Notes: generated by a model from the letters alone, not told the origin. DNA of 64,000 bases from Clusia tigrina (GCA_920105625.2 OV050032.1:7222129-7286128), one strand, 5' to 3'; counted from the stretch's first letter, positions 36,003-49,139 are shown. Program-made: numbers and translations.

Positions 36003-36265
36003 GTGTGCAATGCTACTCTACGCGGTCTAGAGGAAGAGGGCTATAATATGTACAATGCTACTCTCCGTGCTCTGGTGGAGGAGGGCTATTATATGTACAA
36101 TGCTACTCTCCGTGCTCTGGTGGAGGAGGGCTATTATATGTACAATGCTACTCTCCGTAATCTCAGGGCAAGGGCTATAATCTGAACAATGTCAATCTCC
36201 GTAATCTCATGGGCGAGGTCTATAATATGTACCATGCTACACTCCGTGGTCTGGTGGGCGAGTCT
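36003..36265. repeat. 45-bp minisatellite, about 6 copies
   Basis: The unit atgtacaatgctactctccg + tgctctggtggaggagggctattat starts at 36003, 36048, 36093 and 36138. Two degenerate copies follow. The period is divisible by three, which yields a short periodic frame (MYNATLRALVEEGYY); no gene context supports coding. Confidence 0.9.
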
Positions 36266-37196
36266 CCCAGTCATCCCATCCAACGCATGGTCTTAACATA
36301 CTTCTTCTTACATATACTCAGTTCGAGTAGAAGGCCGTCTAACCAAACTAGTACACTGGGCATCAATGCCTGAGTACTTGGAGACCTCCTTCTTCCACGG
36401 TTGTCCAGCCTACCCCACTTCTCCAAAAGGCCTGAGCTGCAGTACTCATTCTACGGCTCCAAAACCCTTACAGAATGAGCTCATTGTGGTATCAGGTATA
36501 ACGAATAATGACATAAGTAGATTTAATAGTACTTCCTGACCTAGGCTCTGAACCTAGAATGTGAATGTAAGTTGTGAATCTCATTTGACAAGTATGGTAA
36601 GCCCGAAGGGTGCACTTAGGCCATCAATGACCCCTTATGATACCGCATGAGATATCAGGTCCCATCCTTTTCAAAGGTCCAGCCATTTGGAGCTTTTAAT
36701 GAAGCAGTTGATGCTGCTAACCTTTTTATTTGAAAAATCTCCCAAAGAGTCCAGTATTGGTCGCCCAGGAATGTGCGCCAGGCTCAGGCCAGCGCTTCTT
36801 TATACCATGAGATGGAAGGCTTTGCGTGTGGTACTTACAAATATACTCGTAAATTCTATAGAATTACTCTTTGATGGCTCTGATAATGCGTGAAATATCC
36901 TTCAGTTGCTTGAAACTGAAAAATTAGTACACCTCCCTCAGTTGATCTTCCCTGGTTGATCTGCAAAGAAGGAGAAACAATTGAAAATTTCCAATTACTG
37001 AGTGAAAAATTTGAACGTTCATATTCTGAACGTTGCAAACTGGTGAAAATTCAAATTCAATGTAAATAAATGCCACAATTGAATTGTATGAAATAAAAAT
37101 TAAACTTTCCTTTCCCGACTTTTGCAATATCAGCGCATTTTCCATTTATGACGCGTCTGCAAAATTTCCACACTTGATGTGGCTGATATGACATTG
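36266..37196. other. Non-coding block, nothing recognised
   Basis: No supported feature. Confidence 0.35.
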
Positions 37197-37800
37197 CCAG
37201 CCAGCAACTTTGTTTATTGTTGCAGTAGTTGATGGAGTTGTTGTTAGTGTTGTCGTTGTTGTTGTTTTCGTTGTTGTTGTTGGCGTTGGTATTTTGTTGT
37301 TTTGCTTTTGTATGCGCTGCAGCCACAAGACATTGTCTACATTGCAATTGCAATGATTTGCTTTGCATGGCAATGTCATTACTCGCGGTCGCCGCAGCAA
37401 CAGCAACAACAACAGCTCTCACACAATTCGCAGCAGCAGCAGCAGCAGCAACAACAAGAACTGCCACTATAGAAATAACTACAGCAACTGTGCGGTATAT
37501 GCAATCGGCTCAGAATATAATGTATAAAGTACTAAAGTACCTTTTTTGTTAATATATAAAAAGGCGGCAGGAAAAAAATGGTGGTGTGGCAGCGCATTGC
37601 ATGCTCGTGGGTGGCAGGCGTCCTTTGCACCCAGAGAGTTGCTCTTCAAATGCATATCAAGAACAACAGCGGCGTAAAAACAAATCTCACCGACGGTACG
37701 GAAACCAGCGGCGGCTGCAACGACTGCAACAACAACAGCAGCAGCAGCAGCAGGAGAAGCAATGGCGCCAACAACAACAACAACAAGAAGAGCGGGAGAA
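37197..37800. repeat. Cluster of TTG/CAA/CAG trinucleotide tracts
   Basis: TTG-rich at about 37205-37310, CAA/CAG at about 37395-37460 and 37715-37800. The Val/Leu-, Asn/Thr- and Gln-rich frames across them are low-complexity by-products. Confidence 0.8.
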
Positions 37801-39302
37801 ATAATTTTAATTAAAACTTATGCTAGCTGCATGTAACGCAGCGCGCCAGCCGTGGCAGTAGGTACAGTAAACGAGGTAATTAAAAAGCGTAAGTACCTCC
37901 ATTTTGTAATTTTGCTGCCTCCTTTTGCGCGCGTCCCGCCGCTTCACCCGTCGCTTCAGCACGCTTGCGTTTTATGAACCGAGTTCACTGCAATTTCACA
38001 TTTGCCTTTCCTTCGCTCACTCGCTCGATGGGTGAGAGGGGAGTGGGGCGGCAGCGCGGGCGGCCAGTGAGCACAATAGTCGTAGATGCCGTTGCATTTT
38101 CAATTATTAAACATGGCGGCTACGTAGGCGGTTGCATTTGTTTGTTTACATTCACGTAGCGCGCTTTATTTGCCGACTTCTCTCCACTCGCTTCACTGTT
38201 TACACTTTTATCGTCCCGTTTTGGGCATTAATCCACGGCAATACGAGTACGAAAAGGAACAAAAAAGACTATAGCCGACAAATACGTTCATCGCCGGAGA
38301 GCATGAAGACTAATGTGATTGAATATACTCTGATCCTTTGGAGCAATTAAAATTGAAATTGGTGCATGCGTTGGCACATAATGTGCGAATCATCCCAACA
38401 GCTTTACTCCATTCAGGCCGTGATACGCCACTTCCGTATTTAAATAATAATTAAGTTGATTAACGGCACAGCTCAGGCATATTTTAAAGTGCACATTTTG
38501 TGGGATGGTCGATGCGTTCCGAACTCAGCCAAACACTGCCTTAAACCATGTTTGCATATCAGCAATAATTGCAACGCTGCACGACGACCATACCCCAAGT
38601 TTGCGTACTCCGGTGAGTGCGGGCGAAAAAGTGTTCGAAGCCTCCTTGCAGCACCGACCAAAGGCTCTCTAGTTGAATGACTTTGCACATTTCTTTGCGA
38701 GCACCTTGGTTCACGCCTCACTCCCTCGCGCACAATTTAGTAATAGGGTGTATCAGAGTTCGACGACGTCATGAAGGTATACATTAAATCCGCGAAGCCC
38801 ACACAAGCAAGGCCGGCAAACTCAACAAAAACAGACCATTACCGCAGTGGCAACAGTCTTTCCTTATGTTACTTACCCTTTCTGACAATCGCTCAGCAAA
38901 GCAATAGCAAAATAATGCCCGTGACAATTTTTCCTCGAACTTCATAACAAACATTTACAATCTTCCAGTGTCCACTTTTCAGAAGGTGTGTTTCATTTCT
39001 ATATGGAAGTGGGCATGCCAATTGAGATTTTGGACTGAAGATGCTCATGGGATCTCCATTAGAAGTGGAGTTTCTAACTCCAATTACATCCAATTATTTA
39101 GTGAATTGCATATATGTTCACCCCACATCACAATTGTAGGCGAATTATGGGCGTGGTATTAGTTAGGTACCATTTAAATACAGCTTGCTATGGATTAAAA
39201 GCACGCTACCAACAAACTGATCCATTATACCATCAACAGAGTATATCATCAACACGAACGAAGGTGTGATTATTTCATCTTGAAGTCGCGATTCTTGGGT
39301 AT
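37801..39302. other. Non-coding block, nothing recognised
   Basis: No exon or transposon domain was recognised. Confidence 0.35.
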
Positions 39303-39522
39303 ACGAAAGAAAGGCGTGTGGGTGTACCAAAGAAAGGCGTGTGGGTAAACGAAAGACAAGCGTGTGGGTGTACGAAAGAAAGGCGTGTGGGTATACAAAA
39401 GAAAGGCGTATGGGTAAACGAAAGAAAGGAGTGTGGGTGTACCAAAGAAAGGCGTGTGGGTAAACGAGAGAAAGGCGTGTGGGTAAACGAAGAAAGGCGT
39501 GTGGGTGTACGAAAGAAAGGCT
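39303..39522. repeat. About 24-bp minisatellite, 9-10 copies
   Basis: The units alternate gaaagaaaggcgtgtgggtg + tacc and the variant ending taaac. Copies are diverged. Confidence 0.9.
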
Positions 39523-39728
39523 TCATCGGATCTCGTTAATTGGGCAAAATTAGTCCAGATGGAAGCAGTGCTTCATTAAAAACCCTCCAATGGTTTAAAC
39601 AATTCCAGGCGGGCGTGAATGACTCAATTCAAGCAATGCTGCTGAATAGAAATATTTATATCACAGAATCTGGCACGGATTCAGTGTCTGTCTTGCTAGC
39701 ATTCATATAAATCGAGTAGAACATGGTT

Positions 39729-39830
39729 AAATATGTGCAGGATACACAGGATATATTAAATATGTGCTGGATAAATATGTGCAGGATACACAGGATATAT
39801 TAAATATGTGCTGGATAAATATGTGCAGGG
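39729..39830. repeat. 44-bp tandem duplication
   Basis: Two copies (39729-39772, 39773-39816) plus a partial third, starting aaatatgtgcaggatacaca. Confidence 0.95.
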
Positions 39831-41466
39831 AGTACTTCACACTGAAGCCAATAATGCCAACCGTTCTTTAAAAGGTTCAGCTGCAAATCCCCACTGACCA
39901 CCGCCGGAGTTGAAGTTGCACGGAGTTGCCGTTCCGTTTCAGTTGATTTTTCCGGTTCGCTCACTTCATTCGCTTGCTTCTGATCTTTGCCACTGATGCC
40001 AGTATGTGTGTGTTTGTGTGTGTAAAATTGCGCCTGTCTGTTTGTGAGCGTTCTATGGCTTCGCCACCTTCCTGCCAACAGAACAAATCGCCACCAATTC
40101 TTAAATTTTTCGCCTTAACTATTGCAGACTTCGTTTTCTGATGTTTGGGAGCTTGCCCGTTTTCCATATTCCAGCTCTCACACTGGTCGCCAAACTAAGC
40201 TCTTAACTCAATCCACGCCAGCTCTATCCAGCCCAGCCTTAAGTCCAGCGCAGCCCATCTCACGGCTCTGCCACCGCACTCCGGTTTGTCCAGCAACTTG
40301 CTTGATTACTCATTCATTGCAAATTCGTTTCTCGGTGCCTATCTTTGTTTTTCTTTGCTTTTGTTTGCTTCTATTTTCATTTTATTTCACTTCTCATTTT
40401 GGATTTTAGTTTCCAGCTTCGAAAGAATCATTAAACTTGTAAATATATATTTTTGTTCAGATTTTCTTTTCTTTTGTGTTTCTGCTTTGTTTCTATGGCA
40501 ACTTCTCACAGCTTTTTGTTTTTGTTTCGGTTTTCAGTTTTGCCGTGGTTTTTTCGCCCGTGCCACTTCAAGCATTTTCTATGCTGTTTCCCAATGCCCA
40601 AAGTCTGCCCGTAAGAGGCTTTCGCCAGTTGCAACTTACGTTCAAAAAGGCTCTTCAGCTTGCAGCGCTTTATTATGATGTTTAGTTGCCTTTCCGTGTA
40701 AATACCGAAAGCGGTTTGGCGTTCTGCTTTCCCCTCCCCCCTCCATTTTCCACTTTTTGTTCATTGGGCTTAAATTGAAAATTGCATTTACCCATACCCA
40801 CACCCCTCCTCTGCTACTCTGGAGAGGGACCACTAACTTCTGATGTTGCATTGTTGCCAGGGAATGTGTTGGTTTCCTTTTATTTCGGAATTCGCATCTT
40901 CAAATCCCTTTGCTCAATTATTGTACTTCAGAAGTTATCTCACCGAACGAAGTAAGCAAATGTAGCTGCCACTTCGAGCATTTCAATATGGCAGTGCTTA
41001 AGAAGTTTAACTTGAATTTCCTGAATTCAACGGTGCTTAAATTGAGGATATTCTTCAGCAGTTTTACCAATGGATTAAGGAAATGTACGTGACTACCGGA
41101 CACCGTGACTGAATAGTGGCGGATTTTGGCATGCCTGCTTTTAGTGACGACTGTGAAGCCACTTCTGCAGGAAACACTCCAACAGAGATAACAGATGATC
41201 GTAGGGGTTTTTTGCTAGAAGGCACTCGTTGGTTACGTCATCCTTTAAAGTATACATCTTTGTAGGAGTCCACTCCGCCAATACAAATGTAACAGAAACT
41301 ATATTTGGAACATTTCTGAATTTACAGGGAAACGAATCACAGCCAACGTCAATTCGTACTCCCACAGATGTGGATCGAATATGGCATTAACACTATAACT
41401 CAATTGCTGTGAGTATAACTCAGTAGATGTGAGTCACAAATGGGGTAGCTACCTTATTCTGACAAC
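39831..41466. other. Non-coding block, nothing recognised
   Basis: Pyrimidine-rich patches at 40.3-40.5 kb; no supported exon. Confidence 0.35.
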
Positions 41467-41640
41467 TGTGAGTCTGCTGTGAGAGGTCAGTCACCAAGTA
41501 TAGAAGCACTCAAATTGACTGAGGACTCTGAGTCTGCTGTGAGAGGTCAGTCACCAAGTATAGAAGCACTCAAATTGACTGAGGACTCTGAGTCTGCTGT
41601 GAGAGGTCAGTCACCAAGTATAGAAGCACTCAAATTGACA
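41467..41640. repeat. 60-bp tandem repeat, 3 near-identical copies
   Basis: The units gtgagtctgctgtgagaggt... to ...actcaaattgactgaggact recur every 60 bp, with only one or two differences at the ends. Confidence 0.95.
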
Positions 41641-42439
41641 GAGTAGTTCCGTTGTGAGTTGACTCCTCTAGAGACAATAATGAGATGTAAAAAGAAGTGA
41701 AAATTGAGAAAGTGTTTAATCCACCATAAAATTGTCCTCGCCCGATTCGCTTGCCATTTGCGTCATTGCTTCCAAAAAGAACTCTTTACTTCATTTAAAA
41801 TATGGGTGTGTGTGGGAATGCAACTGCAAGACATTGCGAATTCACGTTACTTAACAAGTTGGGACTATATTGGATTGTGTACAGTTGCTCCATAGATGTG
41901 TGCTCTTTCCCAAAAGCTGACTTCAATGTTAATAGAAGGCTCTCCAGCTGTGGTAACAAATTGTTATCAAATATAGACTTAGCGACTTGTGCTTGAGTGG
42001 CGAATTTCGCGTAGCAAGTGGTGATTGGCGTAGCCAATGACCTCATTCTCAAATACCCGTAAGTCAACATTGAATAAAACCATTCGCCGCCATCAACTCG
42101 CGACTTCAATCAATGGCGAGAAAAACTTTGCGATATCGCTATTTTCAACAATTTGTGATGGGTTTGCTTAGCGACTTAACGACTTTGCAACTTGCTTGGG
42201 TTGTTGAAAGAAGATCCTTTTTTCATGTATAAATAACAATGAGAGTTATTTCTCTCGAATTTATTGACGGATGGATGCAAATGTGTGTCATGCCTCCGTA
42301 ATAATCGTCAGACGGAGAATTGTGGAAACATTTTGGCAGATTCTATAGCTACTTCGGACACGCCAATTGTCCTCATCAGAGATATTTCAATGAAAGGCAG
42401 TTTTTCCTCAAGTATTTATTATGTCTCAGAACTCAACAG

Positions 42440-42526
42440 CACACCAATTATGAATCCTCCCAGGAATCGAACCTGGGCCTTCAGCTATTGTACTCTGTCC
42501 ATCCAGAGAACTACGCTAACTGCAGG
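42440..42526 (-). repeat. tRNA-derived element (SINE head or tRNA pseudogene)
   Basis: The minus strand has a perfect T-arm at 42477-42459 (5-bp stem CCCAG/CTGGG) containing the B-box GGTTCGATTCC. An A-box-like TTAGCGTAGTTCTCTGG lies at 42519-42503, correctly spaced for RNA polymerase III. The acceptor stem is not well paired and no CCA-adjacent structure is seen, so a functional tRNA is unlikely. A SINE head or a tRNA pseudogene is favoured. Confidence 0.6.
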
Positions 42527-43362
42527 TGGTGAACTCACTGATTAACTTCTGGCCACGTACTGTCTCAGTCCACCGCACTCTTAATTACTGACTGGTTAAT
42601 TAAGCCTGATCGACACCTACATTTAGGGTGTTTTCTATAAAGCTTACAATTTCTGGGGAACGTTCGTTATTAGATATTAGAGATATCACCTTTTGACGTA
42701 TTCTGCCTTATTTGTGAGGGTTTGGTCGGTAGTCATCAATTCAGTTTGTTGTGAGCGTGTAACTTGTGTGGCGATTCGGAAGAGGTTCATTAGTAGCATT
42801 GAGATGAAGAGGATTCACCCTTAATTGGCTCAATCCACGGTTTTAAATTAGTTTCCACACAAAAGTTCATTGGAATGCTTTCATGAAGTAATCTACGTTT
42901 CCGATTAAGCTTCTGTTAAAATGACTTGAAAAAAGCAACGACTCTTGGGCAGTTGTCACAATTACTACAAGCGAAGCTATTTCCCAATTGATTGGTTATG
43001 GTTGGGGTTGCTCTGTCCTGCGACTAATCCCAGGAGAAGTCGTTATTAGAACCATTTCCTTGGGCCATTAAATAGTTAATAGCAGTTAACCGAAAGGCAA
43101 TTTCCAGCTGTCAATTAGAACGGGGAAAAAGTAACACTACAAAAGTAACAACAATATAAATGCTCACTCAAGTGAACATTGCCAAAGTGGCAAAGAAATT
43201 ACATGGCCAAATGGCAACAATTTCCATATTTAATTTACGAAAAACATTTTGAAAACTTTTTGGAAGCAATTCAATAAACGATTATGGTCACCCAACTGCA
43301 TGCCAGTTAACACACACACACATGCGCGTCCTGTGGCTCACATATGCCAGTGTGTGTTTATG

Positions 43363-43363
<1 letters not shown>
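42527..43363. other. Non-coding block, nothing recognised
   Basis: No supported feature. Confidence 0.35.

Positions 43364-43396
<33 letters not shown>
43364..43396. repeat. (CA)n microsatellite
   Basis: About 16 CA units. Confidence 0.95.
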
Positions 43397-43397
<1 letters not shown>

Positions 43398-46170
43398 CGA
43401 CAATCTCAACGACCGAACTTGAACAAAAAAGTAAACTAATTCAGTTATATGAACACATAATTGAGCCATCAGCCAAAGTGGCGAAAGTTTGAACAAGAAT
43501 CGCAGGCAAAGGCAACATTAACGCTGGCAGTGGCATCGGTGGCGGCGACACGGATGCGGATACGGACGCGGAGGCGGCAGCAGACGCACCATGCGCGCCA
43601 AATGTGGGAACAAGAAAAAGTTCCAACTAAAATTACACTTGCACTGCATGCGAAATCGAGTCTGGAAACAAAGGATGTGCTGATTTCATATTCAAGACAA
43701 TGGCACATTGCGAGCTGCAACAAAGTAACAACACGTGCAGACGGCAAGAGACACAGAGGCAGCCCAAGCCACAGCTATAGCAGCAGCGCAGGATGCACAG
43801 ACAGGAAGCAATGATCTGCCGAATTTAAGCTTCACTACCTTAATCCCCATGAAGACGTACGTACGTAGAGTGTGCGTGGGTGTGCTGTCAGCTGTGAGAT
43901 GGGACTTGCGAGCTGCTCCAGCTGGCATGAAACGCTCTCGGGGGTTGGTGTTAAATTTGGAACAAATTCAAAAAGTTTTCCCTTCACTACACACACGGCG
44001 CACTCAGTGTATGGTGACAATTGGCCATATACGAGTATGCAGCAGCTCTGCTACTATGCAGTTGTAGTAGCGGCGGGCCAGTGTGGGAGCGGGTTGGCAA
44101 TGGGGTCACATTGTGTGCTGCAAAGCGATTTTGGGTAATTTGCTAAATTTCATATTCATGGCATAATCTGGCTGGTAATGTACGCGCACGTCGAAAATGC
44201 TGGGAGGGTGCCCGGATTGCAGGATGTAATTTTCAATTTGTTCGCAATTTTCTACAACTATAACGACAACAGCACCACCAACAAAAACAACGCCTGCAGT
44301 TTACCCCAACAAGTTACGAATCACAAATGCATTTTCATTTCCATTCACAGTTCGGTGGGAGTAGCGTAGATACAGTACTGCGACAACCCTCTGCGCCTGA
44401 AAATTATTAAAACGCCAGTGGTTACATTCTTGACAATTTCGCCACAATGCCAACGAAATATAAGTTGGCTTGTGCACACAATTTTAAAGCCTCTAATGCC
44501 CCACTGACAGTGCATGTAGGCGGCCCGCAGAACGCATCCTGTGCAGGCGAACTTTTGTGTCTCTTCGATTGCTGCTGCCTTCCAGAGTTGTGCCTCTACT
44601 AATTTTGACACATTTTTGTGTTGAATGACAACAACAAGAACAACAAATAATACAAGCATAACATCTACTTCGACAACGACGTAGACTGGAACTACGACAA
44701 GGGAGGGGGACTGCGACTGTGGCTACGATGACGACAAAGTTTCTGCGTAGCAAACAAAATCACAATTACCCGCCAAAGTTTTCCTACGAGTAGGTGCCAA
44801 CCATCGCACTCACACCCCCACCAGACCAAGGCGGGACGGTGGCACAGTGGCTTCGACTACAGCCCATATCACACCAAATCTCCGTCGCTCCCTCAGAATT
44901 GTCGCAAGGAATGACAGCAACTTCTGACAACTCAGCAGACTCAAGCAAAAGTCATGATTCCGTCGTGTAATTGGAGCTTCAAGTGGAAATATTTAATTTC
45001 GCCTTAAATGCGCTTCGTTGCTGGCGACCGAACACATTTCCCGGTGTGTGCATGTGCCTATAAGTGTGGATGCACGTCAAGCTGCAATGTGATAATTGTA
45101 CGAGTATCTGGTTGAGAGTTGTTTGCGTCGACTGACATGCCAGGAGTGAGCCAGTGTCATGTTGCAATTGAATTTGTAGCAGTCTGCACTTGAAAATCCA
45201 TATTTACATTTACTCGTATATGCGGCAACGTGAGTGTTGCTGTGTGTAAGGAAGGCTTTCGCACTTTCTTATTGCACTAGCATCGAATTCCTTACGACTT
45301 GCAGAAGTATGTCCTTACAGCACTCACATAAACATACGATTCAATTTTCAAGTCTCAGAGTGAACCAGTAAGCAGGGTTCACTTTACGATAATTGAGCAC
45401 ACCACGCCCATAGAAATAAAAAGGGCGTACGAGCGAAACCATACCGACATTGGATATATATAACTTAGTACTATACCTGCCTCTTCGTAGGAGCATTTAT
45501 CACACTCCCACTGGCAGTTGATTATATTTACCACCAACGTTATAGTCCAAGTGGGACCTTGTGGATAAATGTTGTATACATGTCGAATTATGCATTAATG
45601 TTATTGGTGGGAGTGGCACTAGAGTCAAGCGAGCACTGATGGGGCAGACACACAAAAAAAAAAACAAAAAGAGATACAATTCTGTGAAATTTACACACTT
45701 AAAAGTGTCGAGAGCTCACGCCTTTGGGATTTAGGCAATACAAAAGAGATTGGTGGAAAAAGAAAGAAAAGTCACACCGAAACTGATCTGTAGAAGTCAA
45801 TCCGTCACCCAGAAAGACTTAGTGTGAATTCTCAATCCGCCCAAGTGTGAAAGAAGAGGTGTTCAACAATTCAATCAAAAGAGGAAAGTGAGACGCACCC
45901 AGGGAGAAGCAAAAACTGATGTCATGGAATTATAGCAAAGCCACTAAGTGACTCTAGTGAAGTGTTTACAGAGACCTTCCATTTCCAAACCCACACAACG
46001 AATCAACAGCATTGTACTTGGTTGACCAGAGCACTTGAACTTGGTTGACCAGTTGCGTATGCTGCACTTTCGAGGAATGTGGACGAAGAACTTTACACAA
46101 AACGCGATATATACTGGTTTGCAAAATACCCAAGTCATATGAGATGCCTTAAATTGACATATATGCATGA
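43397..46170. other. Non-coding block, nothing recognised
   Basis: The overlapping frames at 43.4-44.1 kb are GC/CA-biased and show no domain. Confidence 0.35.
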
Positions 46171-46327
46171 CACTTCCATGTCATTTTCAGTCACCATTAC
46201 CAGTACCATTGTTCTCGAAAGATCTCTCTGGTCGTTCACGGATTCAGCTCATGACTCCTAAGACTCTTCCGTGCCATTTTCAGTCACCATTACCAGTACC
46301 ATTGTTCTCGAAAGATCTCTCTGGTCG
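46171..46327. repeat. Direct duplication of about 63 bp, period 93
   Basis: The segment ending caccattaccagtaccattg + ttctcgaaagatctctctgg occurs at about 46171-46234 and 46265-46327, with few differences. Confidence 0.9.
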
Positions 46328-47559
46328 CTCTATTGTGGGCCAGGAATCCACGATAATTCCACCATTGCGAATGCCATGACATTCTAATTAATTGTGGGAC
46401 ATTTGCTTGATACTGTCTCCTTCATTCGTAGCAATATCATCATATTTGAAATTACATCTCTCAACCCCAACAACTCCAAGTCGCAAGGAAAGCATTTCGC
46501 TTCGCTCCACTTGCGGCGTTTGGAGCCGCCATTAACGCATTTGTTTGCTCTGGAGCTGTAATATTTTAAATGAATAACGTATCGGGAATTGTGAAATTTC
46601 GAGCCGGAACCAAATTCCGTTGGGAAACAAATTTAAAGCTCCAATTACAGCACTCACATACATGGCCGACCCGCCCCACACCACTCACATGCAAGCATAT
46701 TGCACTGCAGCCAGCAGCAAACACCATGCACCGCGCTGGATTATGACTGCCATCCATGTACGAGTATGATTCCCTGCACCTCTCCAATCCTCACACGACC
46801 ACTCTACTTGGCTGCTTCACCAACTCAACTTGACCACACTGCCACCCCCAGTGAGGCAGTGACAGACCGACCGACGGACCGACGGACCGACCGACCATGT
46901 CTCCGAGCGTTTTTGTAACTAACTTTGACCCCCTCCCTGACTTGGCAAAATGCTGTTTACGAATTATGGTCAGCTGCAGGCAGTGGCAGCGTAATTGTGT
47001 TAGTGTGTTGATGACAGGAAAATTGCTGTACATATTTGAATTGAGTGCACTGAGCCTGGTCGATGGCATTGGGCCGCTCTTTGCACGAGTATCGCATTGG
47101 CAATTTGTTAAAATATGTTGGAGCAATAAATTCGTTTGAGCACAAATTTGATTACGGTCGTTCTTAAATTATTAAAGGTTTTTATGTACTGAATGGACTC
47201 TTCTTTCCTTTGGCTTCAAATACTTGTAATGAAATACGTTTCCAATACTACGAGTATTCAAGAAAAACAAAATACATTATTTGACTACAAAAACAACAAT
47301 AAAATAATAACAACGACAATTGAAGCAGAGCGATTTAGCATTAACATGTCACATTTTCCGAACAATACACGTAACAAGGGGCAAATGGCTTCAATGCAAG
47401 CAAACATGTATCTGAGTCCTCGTATAGATGAATGGTGGTGCGACTGATTTTTGCCCAGTAGGAAAATGAGGCATCTGGCTGTGCTCGCGACAATTTCCAT
47501 TGAAACAACTGAGCATGGGCATTTTACTAAAATATTTCTGTACCTAAATACCAACGTGT
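46328..47559. other. Non-coding block, nothing recognised
   Basis: It includes a short ACCGACGG/ACCGACCG run at about 46866-46895. No exon recognised. Confidence 0.35.
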
Positions 47560-48834
47560 TCTATGGGAGCAAGTCTCCTTTTTCAAACATTGGAAAATAT
47601 GAATGGATATCACGAATTATATATCACTCTAGTATGAGGGAAAAACTTCTACATAGATAGCCAGGCTGCGATCAAAGCTATAACTTCATGCTGTGCATCT
47701 TCCAGAAATGTTCTGCAAAAGCAAAACAGCAATGGATACACTGACCACCAATCGTAAGCTACATCGTATCTACTGGATGCCAGGATATAATAGCATAGGA
47801 AAGCAGAATACAGATGCCATTGCAAAGAGCGGAATCTTACTACCAAACGAGCAAGTAAGTAACGTACTGATGCCTCTAATCATGATCAACAGCCGTATTG
47901 AAGATGATATGATGAGAAAGGTGAGAGAATGGTGGAGTATTGCCACATGTAGTATCGCAAAGCTAATGGGCAAATCGTACGGCACTCAGACCAAATCGAT
48001 ACTGGCACTTCCGAGCAAGGATTGCAGAACGGTAGTAGGAATACTCATAGGTCACTGTCTAACTCACAGGTCACTTTCTAACGGCGGTACACGCTAAAAG
48101 TATGGGACTCACAGAGAACAATGAATGCTGCAAATGTGGGGAGCAAGGCACAAGAGAAACTTTGTTGCATTGTCACGAACTTTTTCGGGACCGGGGTAAA
48201 GCTCAGCCATTCCAAGGTTCGTCAACAGAATAAAAACTTCCTGGTTCACAGTAGTCCTCTGGTTTAGTCCAACTTGCTTAGATCCTTTAGACGTTTGTTA
48301 CTCTGCTTTGCTTGTTATTCTGCTTTGTTTAGTACTCTGCTTTGCTTGTTACTCTGCCATGTTTTTTACTCTGCCTTGTTCCTTACTCTGCGTTATGAAA
48401 GATTCTCAATCACTATTTAACCCACTGAAAGTTTAACGTGATTGAGAATTGGTTTCATACAAAAGAATGAAACAAATGAATCAAAATCTGATTCGCCGAC
48501 TTTGATTCATTATTTTTTGAATAAGCAAAATTTTGTGTATGTGAAATTTGTCAGTGGACGAATTTCATCTTCACAGCATCTACTATGCCTATGCCCCGCC
48601 ATATCGAAAACTCGCTTGTCACATTTGGGAGCCCCCTGGTCTGAAGGACTAGAAGAGGTCGCACAACTAGGGATAGCTTCGCTCTTAAGAGTTGCTAAGA
48701 GCGTCTCCCTGTTCAACGATTCATACTACAGCTCCTAAACAGATATCCATCTAGCACTGCAAAGGACCTTGCAGCTCTATGTGTGGCCTTCACGGCCGAC
48801 CAGTCTAACCTAACCTAACCTAGTCTGAAGAAAT
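47560..48834 (+). mobile_element. Non-LTR retrotransposon 3' half, interrupted by a solo LTR
   Basis: Coding order on the plus strand: RNase H DSQAAIKAITSCC at 47651 onward, a frame change, HRIYWMPGYNSIGKQNTDAI at about 47760, a tail helix region, then the zinc knuckle (ECCKCGEQGTRETLLH) cut at 48170 by an LTR. The tail resumes at 48580 (LLCLCPAISKTRLSHLG) and ends with a stop near 48738. The 3' end is a run of CCTAA pentamers at about 48809-48827. 5'-truncated and frameshifted, so inactive. Clade uncertain (RNase H-bearing group). Confidence 0.85.
48171..48575. mobile_element. Solo LTR, 405 bp, with GCAT target duplications
   Basis: The ends are TGTCACGAAC and CATCTTCACA, flanked by GCAT at 48167-48170 and 48576-48579. 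The first 75 bp resemble the 32077 LTR. An internal inverted repeat lies at 48394-48413/48438-48459, and CTCTGCTTTG-type short repeats lie at about 48300-48390. Removing the LTR with one GCAT rejoins the host element's frame exactly. Confidence 0.88.
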
Positions 48835-48872
48835 ATAGTGAATTGGCAATCCAAGCGGAGGCAACAATACTC

Positions 48873-48970
48873 TGAATGCACTCAGAATGCACCCAGAATG
48901 CACCCAGAATGCACTCAGAATGCACTCAGAATGCACTCAGAATGCACTCAGAATGCACTCATAATGCACT
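48873..48970. repeat. 11-bp minisatellite, about 9 copies
   Basis: Units gaatgcactca/gaatgcaccca, starting about 45 bp beyond the retrotransposon 3' end. Confidence 0.95.
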
Positions 48971-49139
48971 TCTTCTCAATAGAGAATTCTGCTAAAAGTG
49001 ACATTGTCAATATTTATGATTAAACATGAATAGAATTGACATACAAACTGCTCTGGAACATACAAGCAGTCCTGCTTCGGTGTCCCTAAACCGACAAGTC
49101 ATTAATTAATGCTATGTCGCACTCTGTTTTTTCAGTGTT

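Noticed and set aside
37229..37814. Gln/Asn/Val-rich frames
   Set aside because: Trinucleotide-repeat artefacts in several frames with no exon structure.
48805..48830. CCTAA pentamers as telomeric repeat
   Set aside because: Only about three units at the 3' end of a non-LTR element. Flies lack TTAGG telomeres, and such pentamers are common element tails.
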